Assembly: GCF_022343685.1 (NCBI RefSeq)
Contig: NZ_CP092123.1
Location: 2,914,001-2,978,000, forward strand
Reading direction: 5' to 3'
DNA from: Marinobacterium sediminicola
GTDB lineage: Bacteria > Pseudomonadota > Gammaproteobacteria > Pseudomonadales > Balneatricaceae
Length of the DNA: 64,000 nucleotides
The position numbers and the translations under genes were made by a program. Position 1 is the stretch's first letter; each line of letters opens with the position of its first letter. Under the pieces are notes generated by a model. It was not told the DNA's origin, searched no databases, and saw only the letters and a program-made list of their open reading frames with translations. Of the stretch, positions 7,858 through 19,194 are shown one piece after another.

Positions 7858-9003
7858 ATGCGAAAAGTCTCTTATCTGATCTGGCCTGTTGTCACCGGCA
7901 TTCTGGCCGCACTGCTGATTCTGCAGTTGTATCCTCAACTGGTTACACCACCGGTCACCACTGTCGAAATCCGTGAAGCCGCGTCTATTGATACCCCGGC
8001 AGCCATTGGCAGCGGCGTCGTCTCCTATGCAGATGCCGTTGACCGTGCAGCACCTGCCGTGGTGAACATCTACACCCGTACACTGGTGCGTCAGCCCATC
8101 AACCCGCTGCTAAACGACCCCTTCTTCCGCAAGTTTTTCAATGCGGAACAATTACCACAGCGTGAGCGGATAGAATCCAGCCTTGGCTCCGGTGTTATCC
8201 TCAACGAGCAGGGCTATGTCGTCACCAACAACCACGTCATCAGTGGCGCCGACAGTATTGTGGTTGCCTTGCGTGATGGCCGTGAGGCGGTTGCCGAAGT
8301 GGTCGGCCTTGATCCGGAAACCGACCTTGCTGTACTCAAGATTGATCTGGATGACCTGCCGAGCATTACGCTGGCCAGCGATGAATTGCGTATTGGCGAT
8401 GTCGCGCTGGCGATCGGCAACCCCTTTGGCGTCGGCCAGACTGTCACCATGGGAATCATCAGTGCGACCGGTCGCAATCGTTTAGGACTCAGCACTTATG
8501 AAGACTTCATCCAGACCGACGCTGCCATCAACCCGGGCAACTCAGGTGGTGCCCTCATCGACGCCTACGGCAACCTGATTGGTATCAATACCGCGATTTT
8601 CTCCAAGTCCGGCGGCTCACAGGGCATCGGTTTTGCGATTCCTTCCACGCTCGCCAGCCAGGTCATGCAGGACCTGATCAGCCATGGCCGGGTCATTCGC
8701 GGCTGGCTTGGCATCGAGATCCAGGAACTGACACCCCGATTGGCGGAGTCCTTTGGCGTCGGTGATCGCACGGGCCTGATCATCGCCGGCATCTTCCGCA
8801 ATGGTCCGGCGCATCAGGCCGGTCTGCAGCCCGGCGATGTCCTGCTGCAGATCGCAGGCGAAGCCGTTACCACCAGTCGCAAGGCAATGAACCGAATCGC
8901 CCGTTTCAAGCCCGGGGACAAGGTCGAGTTGGGGATTCTGCGTAACGGCCATGAAATGAGCCTGAATGCGACCATTGGTGAACGACCGCAAACACGCAAC
9001 TGA
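7858..9003 (+). CDS. degS: DegS/AlgW-type periplasmic serine protease
   Basis: A 381-residue HtrA family protease. One N-terminal membrane anchor (about residues 7-25) is followed by a trypsin-like domain with triad His126 (NNHVI), Asp156 (ETDLAV) and Ser229 (PGNSGG), and a single PDZ domain at about 285-370. One PDZ domain plus a membrane anchor is the DegS/AlgW architecture rather than DegP. Those proteins sense misfolded outer membrane proteins and start cleavage of the anti-sigma factor RseA/MucA, releasing sigma-E/AlgU. This fits the many outer membrane biogenesis genes nearby. The gene stands alone between a promoter candidate and a strong terminator. Confidence 0.93.
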   Translation: MRKVSYLIWPVVTGILAALLILQLYPQLVTPPVTTVEIREAASIDTPAAIGSGVVSYADAVDRAAPAVVNIYTRTLVRQPINPLLNDPFFRKFFNAEQLPQRERIESSLGSGVILNEQGYVVTNNHVISGADSIVVALRDGREAVAEVVGLDPETDLAVLKIDLDDLPSITLASDELRIGDVALAIGNPFGVGQTVTMGIISATGRNRLGLSTYEDFIQTDAAINPGNSGGALIDAYGNLIGINTAIFSKSGGSQGIGFAIPSTLASQVMQDLISHGRVIRGWLGIEIQELTPRLAESFGVGDRTGLIIAGIFRNGPAHQAGLQPGDVLLQIAGEAVTTSRKAMNRIARFKPGDKVELGILRNGHEMSLNATIGERPQTRN

Positions 9004-9030
9004 CCAGGATTAAGACTGGCGGTTTACGGC

Positions 9031-9062
9031 AATAAAAAAGCTCCCGAAGGAGCTTTTTTATT
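9031..9062. terminator. Bidirectional terminator between degS and hisD
   Basis: A perfect 14-bp palindrome with a CGAA tetraloop (arms 9031-9044 and 9049-9062) has A6 on one side and T6 on the other, so it works as an intrinsic terminator in both directions for the convergent degS and hisD transcripts. Confidence 0.92.
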
Positions 9063-9081
9063 GCCTGTACAGTAGATGGCA

Positions 9082-10386
9082 TCAGTCCTTGATTCGGTAC
9101 TCTGCAGAACGTGCGTGAGCCGTCAGACTTTCACCCCGAGCCAAAACAGACGCTACCTTACCCATTTCCGATGCACCCTCAGCCGAGAACATGATCAGCG
9201 AGGAACGCTTCTGGAAATCGTATACCCCCAGCGGCGATGAGAAACGCGCTGTACCGGAGGTTGGCAACACATGGTTAGGACCTGCACAATAGTCACCCAG
9301 TGCCTCAGCGGTGTAACGTCCCATGAAAATTGCGCCGGCATGACGAATCTTTGGCAGGAAGGCAACAGGGTCTTCCACAGACAGCTCAAGGTGCTCAGGT
9401 GCTATGCGGTTGCTCACCTCGGCCGCCTGATCCATATCAGCCACCTTGATCAGCGCGGCACGGTTCTCAAGCGAGATCCGGATGATTTCCTGACGCTCCA
9501 TCGTCGGCAGCAGCTTGTTAATGCTGGCCTCGACCTGATCGATGTAGTCCGCATCCGGACACACCAGGATCGATTGAGCGTCCTCGTCATGCTCAGCTTG
9601 CGAAAACAGATCCATCGCCACCCAGTCCGGGTCGGTCTGACCATCACAGACCACCAGAATTTCCGACGGACCGGCAATCATGTCGATACCTACGGTACCG
9701 AATACTGCTCGCTTGGCCGTAGCAACGAATATATTTCCGGGACCAACGATCTTGTCCACCCTGGGTACGGTTTCAGTGCCGTATGCCAGTGCGGCCACCG
9801 CCTGGGCACCTCCGAGTGTGAAGACGCGATCCACACCGGCCAGTGCAGCCGCTGCCAGTACCAGTTCGTTCACCACACCTTCAGGTGTAGGCACGACCAT
9901 GATGATCTCTTTGACACCAGCCACATGCGCCGGCAGCGCATTCATCAGGACCGAAGACGGGTAAGCCGCCTTGCCACCGGGAACATAGATCCCGACTCTA
10001 TCCATCGGAGTGATCTGCTGGCCCAGCATGGTGCCGTCAGCTTCGGTGTACTGCCAGGACTCGCCTTTCTGACGCTCATGGTAGGCCCGCACGCGCTCGG
10101 CAGCCTTCTCCAGCGCGGCACGCTGATCAGCCGGCAGGCTGTCCAGGGCCTGCTGCAGTCGCGCCTGCCCCAGCTCCAGGTCCTCAATACTGTTCGCAGA
10201 GGTACGGTCGAAGCGATTGGTGTATTCCACCAGCGCGGAATCGCCTTCGGTACGCACTTTCGCGATCACCTCATTGACGATACCGTTTACCTTGTCATCG
10301 GACACGCTTTCCCACGCCAGCAACTGGTCCAGCTGCTGATCGAAATCGGCCTGAGCCGCATCCAGACGCTTGATGGTAATGCTCAT
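9082..10386 (-). CDS. hisD: Histidinol dehydrogenase
   Basis: A 434-residue zinc enzyme that performs the last two NAD-dependent oxidations from histidinol to histidine. Family motifs include the segment [11 protein letters not shown], which supplies zinc ligands Gln and His, RIAPEHLE with the catalytic Glu-His pair, and [13 protein letters not shown]. Length is standard. The ATG overlaps the hisG stop by four bases (ATGA), so both are translated together in the murA-hisG-hisD order typical of Pseudomonas relatives. It is the last gene before a bidirectional terminator. Confidence 0.97.
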   Translation of the reverse strand: MSITIKRLDAAQADFDQQLDQLLAWESVSDDKVNGIVNEVIAKVRTEGDSALVEYTNRFDRTSANSIEDLELGQARLQQALDSLPADQRAALEKAAERVRAYHERQKGESWQYTEADGTMLGQQITPMDRVGIYVPGGKAAYPSSVLMNALPAHVAGVKEIIMVVPTPEGVVNELVLAAAALAGVDRVFTLGGAQAVAALAYGTETVPRVDKIVGPGNIFVATAKRAVFGTVGIDMIAGPSEILVVCDGQTDPDWVAMDLFSQAEHDEDAQSILVCPDADYIDQVEASINKLLPTMERQEIIRISLENRAALIKVADMDQAAEVSNRIAPEHLELSVEDPVAFLPKIRHAGAIFMGRYTAEALGDYCAGPNHVLPTSGTARFSSPLGVYDFQKRSSLIMFSAEGASEMGKVASVLARGESLTAHARSAEYRIKD

Positions 10387-11033
10387 GCTGCTTCCTCCCG
10401 GCGTGCATCGATGGCTTGCTGCAACTGATCCAGAATAGGCTGAATCAGTGCATGCTTCATTTTCATCGACGGCTGGCCCACGACAAGGCGCGAACTGATG
10501 TCAGCAATGTGCTGCATCGGCTCAAGGCCATTGGCCCTGAGGGTATTGCCGGTATCGACGATATCCACGATTCGATCCGCCAACCCCATGATCGGCGCCA
10601 GCTCCATCGCTCCGTAGAGTTTGATGATGTCGACTTGCTGCCCCTGACGCGCGAAGTATTCACGGGTCAGGTTGACGAACTTGGTCGCCACCTTCATGCG
10701 GCCCTCGACGGGTGCGGCATCCTTCATGCCCGCCACCATCAGCCTGCACTTGGCGATTTCCAGGTCCAGCGGCTCGTACAGCCCGGCCCCGCCATGCTCC
10801 ATCAGCACATCCTTGCCCGCCACGCCCATGTCGGCACCGCCATATTCAACATAGGTCGGCACGTCGGTGGCACGAATCACCACCAGCTTGATATGGGAAT
10901 GGTTGGTATCGAAGATCAGTTTACGGCTGCTGAAGATATCCTCGGCAGGCACGATATCAGCCGCTGCCAGCAACGGCAGGGTCTCCTTCAGGATGCGCCC
11001 CTTGGACAGGGCGATGGTCAGCTGTTTTTTCAT
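10383..11033 (-). CDS. hisG: ATP phosphoribosyltransferase, short form
   Basis: A 216-residue catalytic subunit for the first step of histidine synthesis, condensing ATP with PRPP. The sequence begins with [18 protein letters not shown] and contains the PRPP-loop segment [16 protein letters not shown], both diagnostic. At this length it is the short HisG that lacks the regulatory domain and needs HisZ as partner; hisZ is not in the window. It is 16 bases downstream of murA and overlaps hisD by four bases, so transcription probably comes from murA or above. Confidence 0.96.
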   Translation of the reverse strand: MKKQLTIALSKGRILKETLPLLAAADIVPAEDIFSSRKLIFDTNHSHIKLVVIRATDVPTYVEYGGADMGVAGKDVLMEHGGAGLYEPLDLEIAKCRLMVAGMKDAAPVEGRMKVATKFVNLTREYFARQGQQVDIIKLYGAMELAPIMGLADRIVDIVDTGNTLRANGLEPMQHIADISSRLVVGQPSMKMKHALIQPILDQLQQAIDARREEAA

Positions 11034-11049
11034 GGGCCTCTTCGCTCAC

Positions 11050-12571
<1,522 letters not shown>

Positions 12572-12650
12572 GCGGGACTCCCCTGCCTAACGTGTACTCG
12601 GAAATAATGGGCGAAATCATACCGAAACAAGGGCCAAAAGGCGATTCTGC

Positions 12651-12956
12651 TCAGGCCGCCCTGGTCAGTTCCTCATCCAGGCCTACCAGATCCGCGATTG
12701 CCGCGAAGTCGTCCGGCACAGCCGACAACTTCAGCTGTTGGCCCTGTTTCAGCGCTTGTCGTTGACATACCAGCCACAATGACAGCGCAGAGCTGTCCAC
12801 GCGTTCAACACCCGAAAGGTCGAGTGTGCATTGAGAACCACTGCTGCGCAGCTGTTCAAGCAGCAGCGGGCGCAGCTTCAAGACGGTTGCAAAAGTCAGG
12901 TCACCCGAAACCCTGACTACGCCGTTGCCCTGGCTTTCAACCTTCGCTGCTGTCAT
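12651..12956 (-). CDS. mlaB: MlaB STAS-domain protein
   Basis: A 101-residue single STAS domain protein, with the segment LDLSGVERVDSSALSLWL containing the conserved Asp-Ser-Ser loop. In the Mla system MlaB binds the cytoplasmic face of the MlaF ATPase and is needed for stable, active MlaFEDB. The reading frame is open far upstream inside mlaC, but the ATG at 12956 gives the correct family length and overlaps the mlaC stop by 20 bases. It ends a five-gene mla run. Confidence 0.88.
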   Translation of the reverse strand: MTAAKVESQGNGVVRVSGDLTFATVLKLRPLLLEQLRSSGSQCTLDLSGVERVDSSALSLWLVCQRQALKQGQQLKLSAVPDDFAAIADLVGLDEELTRAA

Positions 12957-13593
12957 CTTCACTGCCCGTTTTCTCCAGCTTGACGTCCTGCATCTTGATC
13001 GCCCAGGCATCGATGGTCGCAGCGATGGTGCGATTCTGCTGGTAGAGATCGGCAAACTGGTTGCGGAACGTGATGCGCAGGTTGATACCATCCACCATGA
13101 CATTAACCAGCGTCCAGCGCTGCTCCTGCTTGAGCATGTAGTACACCAGGGTGTAAATCTCACCGTTACCGGAGCTGACATCCACGCTGATGACCTGTTT
13201 TTCCGGCTCAGGACTTTCAGCGGTGGGGCTTTGAATGCTGTATTCCTTGAGATCGAAGCCAGCAATGGACTTGGCATAGGTACGCAGCAGGGTCGTCTTG
13301 AATACGTCAGCGAAACGCTCACGTTCGGCGTCGGACGCACGACGGTAATACTTGCCCATTACATGCTTGGCAATATAGGGAAAATCCACCACAGGCGAGA
13401 TGATCGTTTCGATCTCCTGCATCAGCAGTTCGGTATTTTCCTCCTGGGTCAGCTCTTCACGCCCCATCAGCGCCAGCATATCCCGCGTAGCGGCATCGAC
13501 GACTTCACTGGCTTCCTGCCAGTTCGCTTCGGCCACAGCCGGATTGACCCACATGGTTGCTGCCAGCAGCAGGGCTGTCATCCACTGTTTCAT
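12937..13593 (-). CDS. mlaC: MlaC periplasmic phospholipid-binding protein
   Basis: A 218-residue protein with a signal peptide (about residues 1-21, ending AVA). The mature part matches the MlaC/Ttg2D family, with VDFPYIAKHVMGKYYRRAS near residue 70 and DGINLRITFRNQF near 175. MlaC shuttles phospholipids between the outer membrane MlaA complex and the inner membrane MlaFEDB complex. The gene follows mlaD by four bases and overlaps mlaB. The C-terminal acidic tail is variable. mlaA is not in the window. Confidence 0.94.
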   Translation of the reverse strand: MKQWMTALLLAATMWVNPAVAEANWQEASEVVDAATRDMLALMGREELTQEENTELLMQEIETIISPVVDFPYIAKHVMGKYYRRASDAERERFADVFKTTLLRTYAKSIAGFDLKEYSIQSPTAESPEPEKQVISVDVSSGNGEIYTLVYYMLKQEQRWTLVNVMVDGINLRITFRNQFADLYQQNRTIAATIDAWAIKMQDVKLEKTGSEDDSSEG

Positions 13594-13597
13594 TGTC

Positions 13598-14056
13598 TTA
13601 CTCGCTTACCTTGTTGAACAGGAACTTGCCGATCAGCTCTTCGAGCACCAGTGCCGACTGGGTATCCTGAATGAAGTCACCGTCACCCAACAGATCTTCC
13701 TCGGCCCCCGGGACCACTCCGATATACTGCTCACCCAGCAGCCCCGCAGTCAAAATACTGGCAGAACTATCGACAGTCAGATAGTCCACGTCGTTGAAAA
13801 TTTCCATTTCAACCTCGGCCATCAGCATATCCTTGTCGATGCGGATTGCCGTCACCTGACCAATCTGCACTCCCGACATTGCCACCTTGGCACGCGGCGT
13901 CAGGCCACCGATATTGTCAAAACGGGCATACACCTTGTAGCCACCAGCCTGCTCGGACAGATTCAGCCCACTGACATTCAGCGCCAAGACTACCAGCGCC
14001 AGAATGCCCGCCAGCATGAACGCCCCCACGCCGATTTCGACGGTTCGCATACGCAT
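13598..14056 (-). CDS. mlaD: MlaD MCE-domain subunit
   Basis: A 152-residue inner membrane protein with one N-terminal helix (about residues 7-27) and one MCE domain (about 38-118, containing FDNIGGLTPRAKVAMSGVQIG). MlaD forms a hexameric ring on the MlaFEB transporter through which lipids pass. Length is slightly shorter than that of E. coli (183) and close to Pseudomonas Ttg2C. It is two bases from mlaE and four from mlaC, so tightly co-translated. Confidence 0.95.
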   Translation of the reverse strand: MRMRTVEIGVGAFMLAGILALVVLALNVSGLNLSEQAGGYKVYARFDNIGGLTPRAKVAMSGVQIGQVTAIRIDKDMLMAEVEMEIFNDVDYLTVDSSASILTAGLLGEQYIGVVPGAEEDLLGDGDFIQDTQSALVLEELIGKFLFNKVSE

Positions 14057-14058
14057 GT

Positions 14059-14841
14059 TTACAGTTCTCCAAACATCAGTGCAGTCAGGATAAAGTCCAG
14101 ACCCAGCACAGCCAGCGATGAGTACACTACAGTCCGGGTTGTCGCCTGACTGATTCCCTCAGAAGTCGGGATACAGTCGTATCCCTCGAATACGGCTATC
14201 CAGGTCACCACCACCCCGAAACAGACCGCTTTGATGATGCCATTCAGAACATCATCGTAAAAATCCACTGATTGCTGCATGTTGGCCCAGAAGGAGCCTT
14301 CATAGATACCCAACCAGTCAACCGCCACCAGGGCCCCGCCCCAAATGCCTACAACAGCAAAGATGATCGCCAGAATCGGCATACAGATAAACCCGGCCCA
14401 AAGACGCGGTGCCACGATCCTCCGCAGTGGATCGACGCCGATCATCTCCAGACTGGCCAACTGCTCTGTGGCCTTCATCAGACCGATCTCGGCCGTCAGG
14501 GCAGAACCGGCACGCCCTGCGAACAGCAGAGCAGCCACCACCGGCGCCAGCTCACGCACCAGACTCAGGGCCACCATCTGGCCAACGGCCTGTTCGGAAC
14601 CGTAATCGACCAGAATCGTGTAACCCTGCAGCCCCAGCACCATACCGATGAAGCCACCGGAGACAATGATAATCACCAGCGACAGAACACCGACGAAGTA
14701 GATCTGTTTCAGTATCAGCGGCAGCATGGTCAAAGGCTGAGGCGCTGCCACCAGCGACTGCAGCAGTATCTGACCGGCTCGCCCGATGGCTGCCAGGCGA
14801 GACAGGGCCTTGTGCCCCAGCCTCTGCAGAATATCCAGCAT
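14059..14841 (-). CDS. mlaE: MlaE ABC transporter permease
   Basis: A 260-residue permease with about five to six membrane segments. The family signature [19 protein letters not shown] is near residue 90, followed by the [18 protein letters not shown] segment. MlaE dimerises with MlaF and carries MlaD to move phospholipids across the periplasm; retrograde versus anterograde direction was long debated. The gene is two bases from mlaF. Length and motif make the assignment firm. Confidence 0.96.
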   Translation of the reverse strand: MLDILQRLGHKALSRLAAIGRAGQILLQSLVAAPQPLTMLPLILKQIYFVGVLSLVIIIVSGGFIGMVLGLQGYTILVDYGSEQAVGQMVALSLVRELAPVVAALLFAGRAGSALTAEIGLMKATEQLASLEMIGVDPLRRIVAPRLWAGFICMPILAIIFAVVGIWGGALVAVDWLGIYEGSFWANMQQSVDFYDDVLNGIIKAVCFGVVVTWIAVFEGYDCIPTSEGISQATTRTVVYSSLAVLGLDFILTALMFGEL

Positions 14842-14843
14842 GA

Positions 14844-15653
14844 TCAGTATTCCTGTAGCAGATCCTGATGGTAATCAGGCGCTTTGAAATGGAAAGGCAC
14901 GGGCCCGTCAGGCAAGCCTTTCATAAACTGGCGAACCTGTTCCGAATCGATATCGGCAAGTTCTTCAGGGGTGCCCTTGGCGATGACACGGCCATCAGAC
15001 AGCAGATAAATGTAGTCGGCAATCCCAAGTGTTTCATTGATATCGTGAGAAACGATGATGCTGGTATGCCCCAGCGCCTGATTCAAGCGCCGGATCAGGT
15101 TGACCAGCACCCCCATGGCAATGGGGTCCTGACCGGTAAAGGGTTCATCATACATGACGATATCGGGATCGAGCGCAATGGCTCGCGCCAGCGCCACACG
15201 CCGCGCCATCCCACCGGACAGCTCACTGGGCATGAGGTCGCGAGCGCCGCGCAATCCTACGGCCTGCAGCTTCATCAGAACCACATCGCGGATCATGTCC
15301 TCGGGCAGTTCGGTATGCACCCTTAACGGAAAGGCAACATTTTCGAATACGCTCATGTCCGTAAACAGAGCACCGCTCTGAAACAGCATGCCCATGCGCT
15401 CACGCACCTCGAAGAGTTCGCGGCGCCCCAACCCGGGAATATCCATGCCTTCCAGCAGGATCTGTCCGCTTTCCGGGCGCAACTGCCCCCCGATCAGCTT
15501 CAACAGCGTGGTCTTGCCGGTGCCGGAAGGCCCCATGATCGCAGTGACCTTACCGCGAGGAATAGTGATATCCACAGAATCAAAGATTGCCCGTTCGCCA
15601 CGGAAGAAACTCAAACCGCGAATATCGATAATGCTTTCGTGCTCAGGCTTCAT
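14844..15653 (-). CDS. mlaF: MlaF ABC transporter ATPase
   Basis: A 269-residue ATPase. Walker [10 protein letters not shown] is at residues 41-49, the signature LSGGMARR is near 145, followed by the Walker B segment [21 protein letters not shown] rather than LSGGQ is normal for the MCE-associated family. It energises MlaFEDB lipid transport at the inner membrane and is the first gene of the run through murA and hisD. It is divergent from kdsD, with a 184-base spacer holding a promoter candidate. Confidence 0.96.
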   Translation of the reverse strand: MKPEHESIIDIRGLSFFRGERAIFDSVDITIPRGKVTAIMGPSGTGKTTLLKLIGGQLRPESGQILLEGMDIPGLGRRELFEVRERMGMLFQSGALFTDMSVFENVAFPLRVHTELPEDMIRDVVLMKLQAVGLRGARDLMPSELSGGMARRVALARAIALDPDIVMYDEPFTGQDPIAMGVLVNLIRRLNQALGHTSIIVSHDINETLGIADYIYLLSDGRVIAKGTPEELADIDSEQVRQFMKGLPDGPVPFHFKAPDYHQDLLQEY

Positions 15654-15719
15654 TTACCTGAAACTCCTGCTTCCTTTCTTACCACCGGCACAGTCTGCCC
15701 GGCCCAAAATTGACAGCGA

Positions 15720-15748
15720 AATATACCACTCTCACGTGCAAACGTGAA
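15720..15748 (-). promoter_or_regulatory. Promoter candidate for mlaF with embedded dyad
   Basis: On the minus strand TTCACG (15748-15743) and TATATT (15725-15720) are 17 bases apart. A dyad CACGT-N4-ACGTG at 15733-15746 overlaps the spacer and touches the -35, the place where a repressor could act. The fit is moderate; no regulator is identified. Confidence 0.4.
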
Positions 15749-15837
15749 TCTAAACAGGGTTGCAGGGGTTCGTGCTCACCCCGGGTCTGAGGTAGAATAG
15801 TGTTTTGAATTTGTGATCAAAGGCAAACACCAGACCC

Positions 15838-16809
15838 ATGACAGCCACCGAATATCTGAAATCCGGCCGCCAGACCATCAGGCTTGAACTGGAGGCCGTT
15901 CAGGAACTCCTGAATCATCTGGATCAGAACTTCAGCCAGGCATGCGACCTGATGTTCCACTGCAAGGGACGCGTCATTGTGACCGGGATGGGCAAGTCAG
16001 GTCATATCGGTAACAAGATCGCTGCGACTCTGGCCAGCACCGGCACACCCGCCTTTTTCGTTCATCCCGGAGAAGCCAGCCATGGTGATCTGGGCATGTT
16101 TACCGGCGATGATGTTGTGCTGGCTCTGTCCAACTCTGGTGAAACCGCTGAAGTGGTCACCATTTTGCCCCTGATCAAGCGTATGGGGGCACCACTGATC
16201 AGCATGACCGCCAACGCCAGCTCCACTCTGGCACGCACCGCCGATATCAACCTGCATATTCCGGTTGACCGAGAGGCCTGCCCACTCGGCCTGGCCCCGA
16301 CGTCCAGCACCACGGCCCAGCTTGTGCTGGGGGACGCATTGGCGATCGCGCTATTGGAGGCCCGTGGTTTCAGCAGTGAAGACTTCGCCTTCTCACACCC
16401 GGGCGGGAGTCTCGGACGCCGACTGCTGCTCAAAGTGGATGACATCATGCACACAGGCAAGGACATCCCGGTGGTCAAGGCCAACACTCCTGTTCGCGAG
16501 GCACTGCTGGAAGTTACCCGCAAGCACCTGGGCATGACCGCGGTTACGGACGAGGACCAGCGCCTGCTCGGGATCTTCACTGACGGTGACCTGCGCCGGA
16601 CCCTGGATCAGGGTGTCGACCTGGCAACGACCCTGATCAAGGATGTCATGACGGCCGGAGGTACCTCCGTGCGCCCTGGCATTCTGGCGGCTGAGGCCCT
16701 GAGCCTGATGCAGGAACGCAAGATCAACGCCCTGCTGGTCGTCGATGAAGACAACCGCCCCGTTGGCGCCCTCAACATGCACGACATGCTTAAAGCAGGA
16801 GTCATCTGA
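15838..16809 (+). CDS. kdsD: D-arabinose-5-phosphate isomerase
   Basis: A 323-residue isomerase that converts ribulose 5-phosphate to arabinose 5-phosphate for Kdo synthesis. An N-terminal SIS sugar isomerase domain (about 40-175, with VTGMGKSGHIGNKIAATLAS) is followed by two CBS domains (about 205-320). The segment APTSSTTAQLVLGDA is family-typical. The stop overlaps the kdsC start (TGATG). It is the first gene of the Kdo/LPS export operon; a weak TAGAAT -10 is seen at about 15793. Confidence 0.96.
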   Translation: MTATEYLKSGRQTIRLELEAVQELLNHLDQNFSQACDLMFHCKGRVIVTGMGKSGHIGNKIAATLASTGTPAFFVHPGEASHGDLGMFTGDDVVLALSNSGETAEVVTILPLIKRMGAPLISMTANASSTLARTADINLHIPVDREACPLGLAPTSSTTAQLVLGDALAIALLEARGFSSEDFAFSHPGGSLGRRLLLKVDDIMHTGKDIPVVKANTPVREALLEVTRKHLGMTAVTDEDQRLLGIFTDGDLRRTLDQGVDLATTLIKDVMTAGGTSVRPGILAAEALSLMQERKINALLVVDEDNRPVGALNMHDMLKAGVI

Positions 16810-17354
16810 TGCAACTGGATAGCCTTTCCCCACAGCTTCGCGAAGCGCTGACCTGCATTCGACTGGCGGTATTTGACGTCGATGGCATTCTGACTGACGG
16901 ACGTCTGAACTTTCTTGCCGACGGCCGTGAAGTCAAAAGTTTCCACACGCTTGACGGCCTAGGCATCAAACTGCTCCAGCGCTGCGGTATCGAAACAGCC
17001 ATCATCACTGGCCGTCGTTCACCGCAGGTCGAACAGCGAGCAGAAGCGCTGGGCATCACTTACCTGCGCCAGGGGCGAGAGGACAAACTGGTTGCCCTGG
17101 ATGAGCTCTGGTCTCAGAGCGGTCATTGCGCAGCCGACACTGCCTATATTGGAGACGATCTGCCTGACTTGGCGGCCATTCGCGCCAGCGCATTCGGCGC
17201 ATCCGTTCCCAACGGCCACCCACTCGTTCGCAAGGAAGCCGACTGGGTTACCGGCGCTGCTGGCGGCAAGGGCGCGGCGCGCGAATTCTGCGAGCTGATA
17301 CTGGCCGCCCAAGGTAAACTCGACGCCATTTATGCGGAGTATCGTGGATGCTGA
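16809..17354 (+). CDS. kdsC: 3-deoxy-D-manno-octulosonate 8-phosphate phosphatase
   Basis: A 181-residue HAD phosphatase of the C0 type without a cap domain, which removes phosphate from Kdo 8-phosphate. Motif I FDVDGILTDG is near residue 21, with the two catalytic aspartates. ITGRRSP forms motif II, and IGDDLPDLAAIRAS is motif IV. It overlaps kdsD by one base and lptC by seven bases, so the three are translationally coupled. Confidence 0.95.
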   Translation: MQLDSLSPQLREALTCIRLAVFDVDGILTDGRLNFLADGREVKSFHTLDGLGIKLLQRCGIETAIITGRRSPQVEQRAEALGITYLRQGREDKLVALDELWSQSGHCAADTAYIGDDLPDLAAIRASAFGASVPNGHPLVRKEADWVTGAAGGKGAAREFCELILAAQGKLDAIYAEYRGC

Positions 17355-17911
17355 GCCAGCGCCAGCGCTTGCTGATCGCCGCGACGCTGGTTGCAGCCCC
17401 CCTGTTCTGGTGGGGGTTAGGCAGCCCAGAAGACAGTGATTCCCAGGTCAGCAGCACATCGGTGGAGCAAGTGGATTTTTTCATCCGCAGTGCCGAAATT
17501 ACGCGCTGGAAGAATGATGGCAACGTCGGTCAGATTCTGACCACCCCCCTGATGCAACACTACCCGGATCGAGCGGCCATGATCCTGGAAACTCCGCTGA
17601 CTCGAGTCCCGGCCGCAGCCGATCGAGAATACCTGCTCAGTGCAGATGAAGGCACTCTGCCGGACTCACAGGAACAGATCCTGCTTGCAGGTAATGTTCA
17701 GCTTCATGATAATCCGGCTACCGGGCTACCCGGCCTGGTGACAACAGACCAATTGACCCTCTATCCGCCCCGTGACTACGCTCACACCGACCAACCGGTG
17801 CTGATCAAACGCGGTCAGGACACGACGTCGGCGATTGGCATGGACCTGTATTTTGACCAACAACGGATAGACCTGCTCTCGGACGTGAAGGGTGAATACC
17901 ATGTGCAATAA
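17348..17911 (+). CDS. lptC: LptC LPS export component
   Basis: A 187-residue bitopic inner membrane protein with one N-terminal helix (about 6-24) and a periplasmic beta-jellyroll domain. The sequence is only moderately conserved, as usual for LptC, but position between kdsC and lptA, length and topology are decisive. LptC links the LptB2FG extractor to the LptA bridge. Its 3-prime end overlaps the beginning of lptA by about 11 bases. lptF and lptG are not in the window. Confidence 0.92.
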   Translation: MLSQRQRLLIAATLVAAPLFWWGLGSPEDSDSQVSSTSVEQVDFFIRSAEITRWKNDGNVGQILTTPLMQHYPDRAAMILETPLTRVPAAADREYLLSADEGTLPDSQEQILLAGNVQLHDNPATGLPGLVTTDQLTLYPPRDYAHTDQPVLIKRGQDTTSAIGMDLYFDQQRIDLLSDVKGEYHVQ

Positions 17912-18407
17912 ACTCAGCTACCTGCTTCTGGCCACCCTTCTAACCCTACCCTCTTTGGCTCAGGCCCTGCCGGATGACCGTCAGCAGCCCATACACATCA
18001 GTGCTGACAGTGCCAGCATGAACGAGCGTTCCGGCATCACCGTTTATACCGGCAATGTTGAAATCGTGCAGGGCACCATGATCATCCGAGGTGCGCGGGT
18101 TGAACTGCACCGCAATGACGCAGGCGTACAGCGCATCATCTCCACCGGCAATCCGGCTCAATTCCAGCAACAGCCGAGCCGGAATCAGCCGGTCACCAAG
18201 GCCTACGGCGAACGCATGGACTACCGCGTCAACAAGCAGGAGATCACCATTACCGAATCCGCACGTGTTGACCAGGGGCGTGACACCTTTACCGGAGAAC
18301 GCATCATCTACAACATGGAAAAAGCCGTGGTAAATGCCTACGGCAGTGACAGTGATTCCGGCCAGCGCGTACAGATGGTGATCCAGCCGAAGACCGAGGG
18401 TAACTGA
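17901..18407 (+). CDS. lptA: LptA periplasmic LPS bridge protein
   Basis: A 168-residue periplasmic protein of the OstA fold with a signal peptide (about residues 1-23, ending AQA) and the typical [17 protein letters not shown] segment after it. LptA monomers stack head to tail into a bridge carrying LPS from LptC to LptD. The ATG at 17901 is preferred over the GTG at 17892 because AAGGG lies eight bases upstream. The stop overlaps the lptB start by one base. Confidence 0.94.
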   Translation: MCNKLSYLLLATLLTLPSLAQALPDDRQQPIHISADSASMNERSGITVYTGNVEIVQGTMIIRGARVELHRNDAGVQRIISTGNPAQFQQQPSRNQPVTKAYGERMDYRVNKQEITITESARVDQGRDTFTGERIIYNMEKAVVNAYGSDSDSGQRVQMVIQPKTEGN

Positions 18408-19144
18408 TGTCCACACAGGTAAAACAGTTGCAGGCCTTGCACCTGGCGAAAAGCTACAAGGGACGCCAGGTCGTCCGTGACGTCTCACTGGAGATGAGCA
18501 GCGGCCAGATCATCGGATTGCTGGGCCCCAACGGTGCCGGCAAAACAACCTGCTTTTACATGATCGTCGGCCTGATCAACGCCGACCACGGCAACATTCG
18601 TATCGATCAGGATGATGTCACCCGTTTACCAATGCACGAGCGAGCCCGGCGAGGCATCGGCTATCTGCCACAGGAAGCCTCGGTTTTTCGCAAGCTCAGC
18701 GTTCATGACAACCTGATGGCCATACTGGAAACACGCAAGGATCTCTCTACGGGTCAACGCAAGACGCTGCTGGAAGAACTCCTTGAGGAGTTTCATATCA
18801 CCCATCTTCGCGACAGTCTTGGCATGGCCCTATCCGGCGGTGAACGCCGTCGGGTCGAGATCGCACGTGCCCTTGCCACTGAGCCTGATTTCATCCTGCT
18901 CGATGAACCCTTTGCCGGCGTCGACCCCATTTCGGTCAGCGACATCAAACAAACGATTCGACATCTGCAGTCCCGCAATATCGGCATTTTGATAACCGAC
19001 CATAATGTACGCGAGACTCTTGATATCTGTGAGCGGGCCTATATCGTCAGTGAAGGGGGTATCCTGGCACAGGGCAGCCCTCAGGATATCCTGAATAACG
19101 AACAGGTCCGCCGCGCCTATCTGGGCGAGCAGTTTGCTCTCTGA
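18407..19144 (+). CDS. lptB: LptB LPS export ATPase
   Basis: A 245-residue ABC ATPase with Walker [10 protein letters not shown] at residues 40-48, the signature [15 protein letters not shown] near 140, and a Walker [13 protein letters not shown]. LptB powers extraction of LPS from the inner membrane by LptFG. Sequence similarity to branched amino acid transporter ATPases is general, but the context after lptA makes LptB certain. The next gene, rpoN, begins 50 bases downstream as in most gammaproteobacteria. Confidence 0.97.
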   Translation: MSTQVKQLQALHLAKSYKGRQVVRDVSLEMSSGQIIGLLGPNGAGKTTCFYMIVGLINADHGNIRIDQDDVTRLPMHERARRGIGYLPQEASVFRKLSVHDNLMAILETRKDLSTGQRKTLLEELLEEFHITHLRDSLGMALSGGERRRVEIARALATEPDFILLDEPFAGVDPISVSDIKQTIRHLQSRNIGILITDHNVRETLDICERAYIVSEGGILAQGSPQDILNNEQVRRAYLGEQFAL

Positions 19145-19194
19145 GTGAAAGCAGTCATGTCAATTTCCAACTCGGTCAACCTGGCAGTTTGCAT

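Noticed and set aside
9271-10428. 385-codon plus-strand frame opposite hisD
   Set aside because: His/Arg-rich composition typical of antisense shadows; hisD is certain.
12957-13340. Possible N-terminal extension of mlaB inside mlaC
   Set aside because: The frame is open, but the sequence is the Arg/Ser-rich shadow of mlaC; the ATG at 12956 gives a complete STAS domain.
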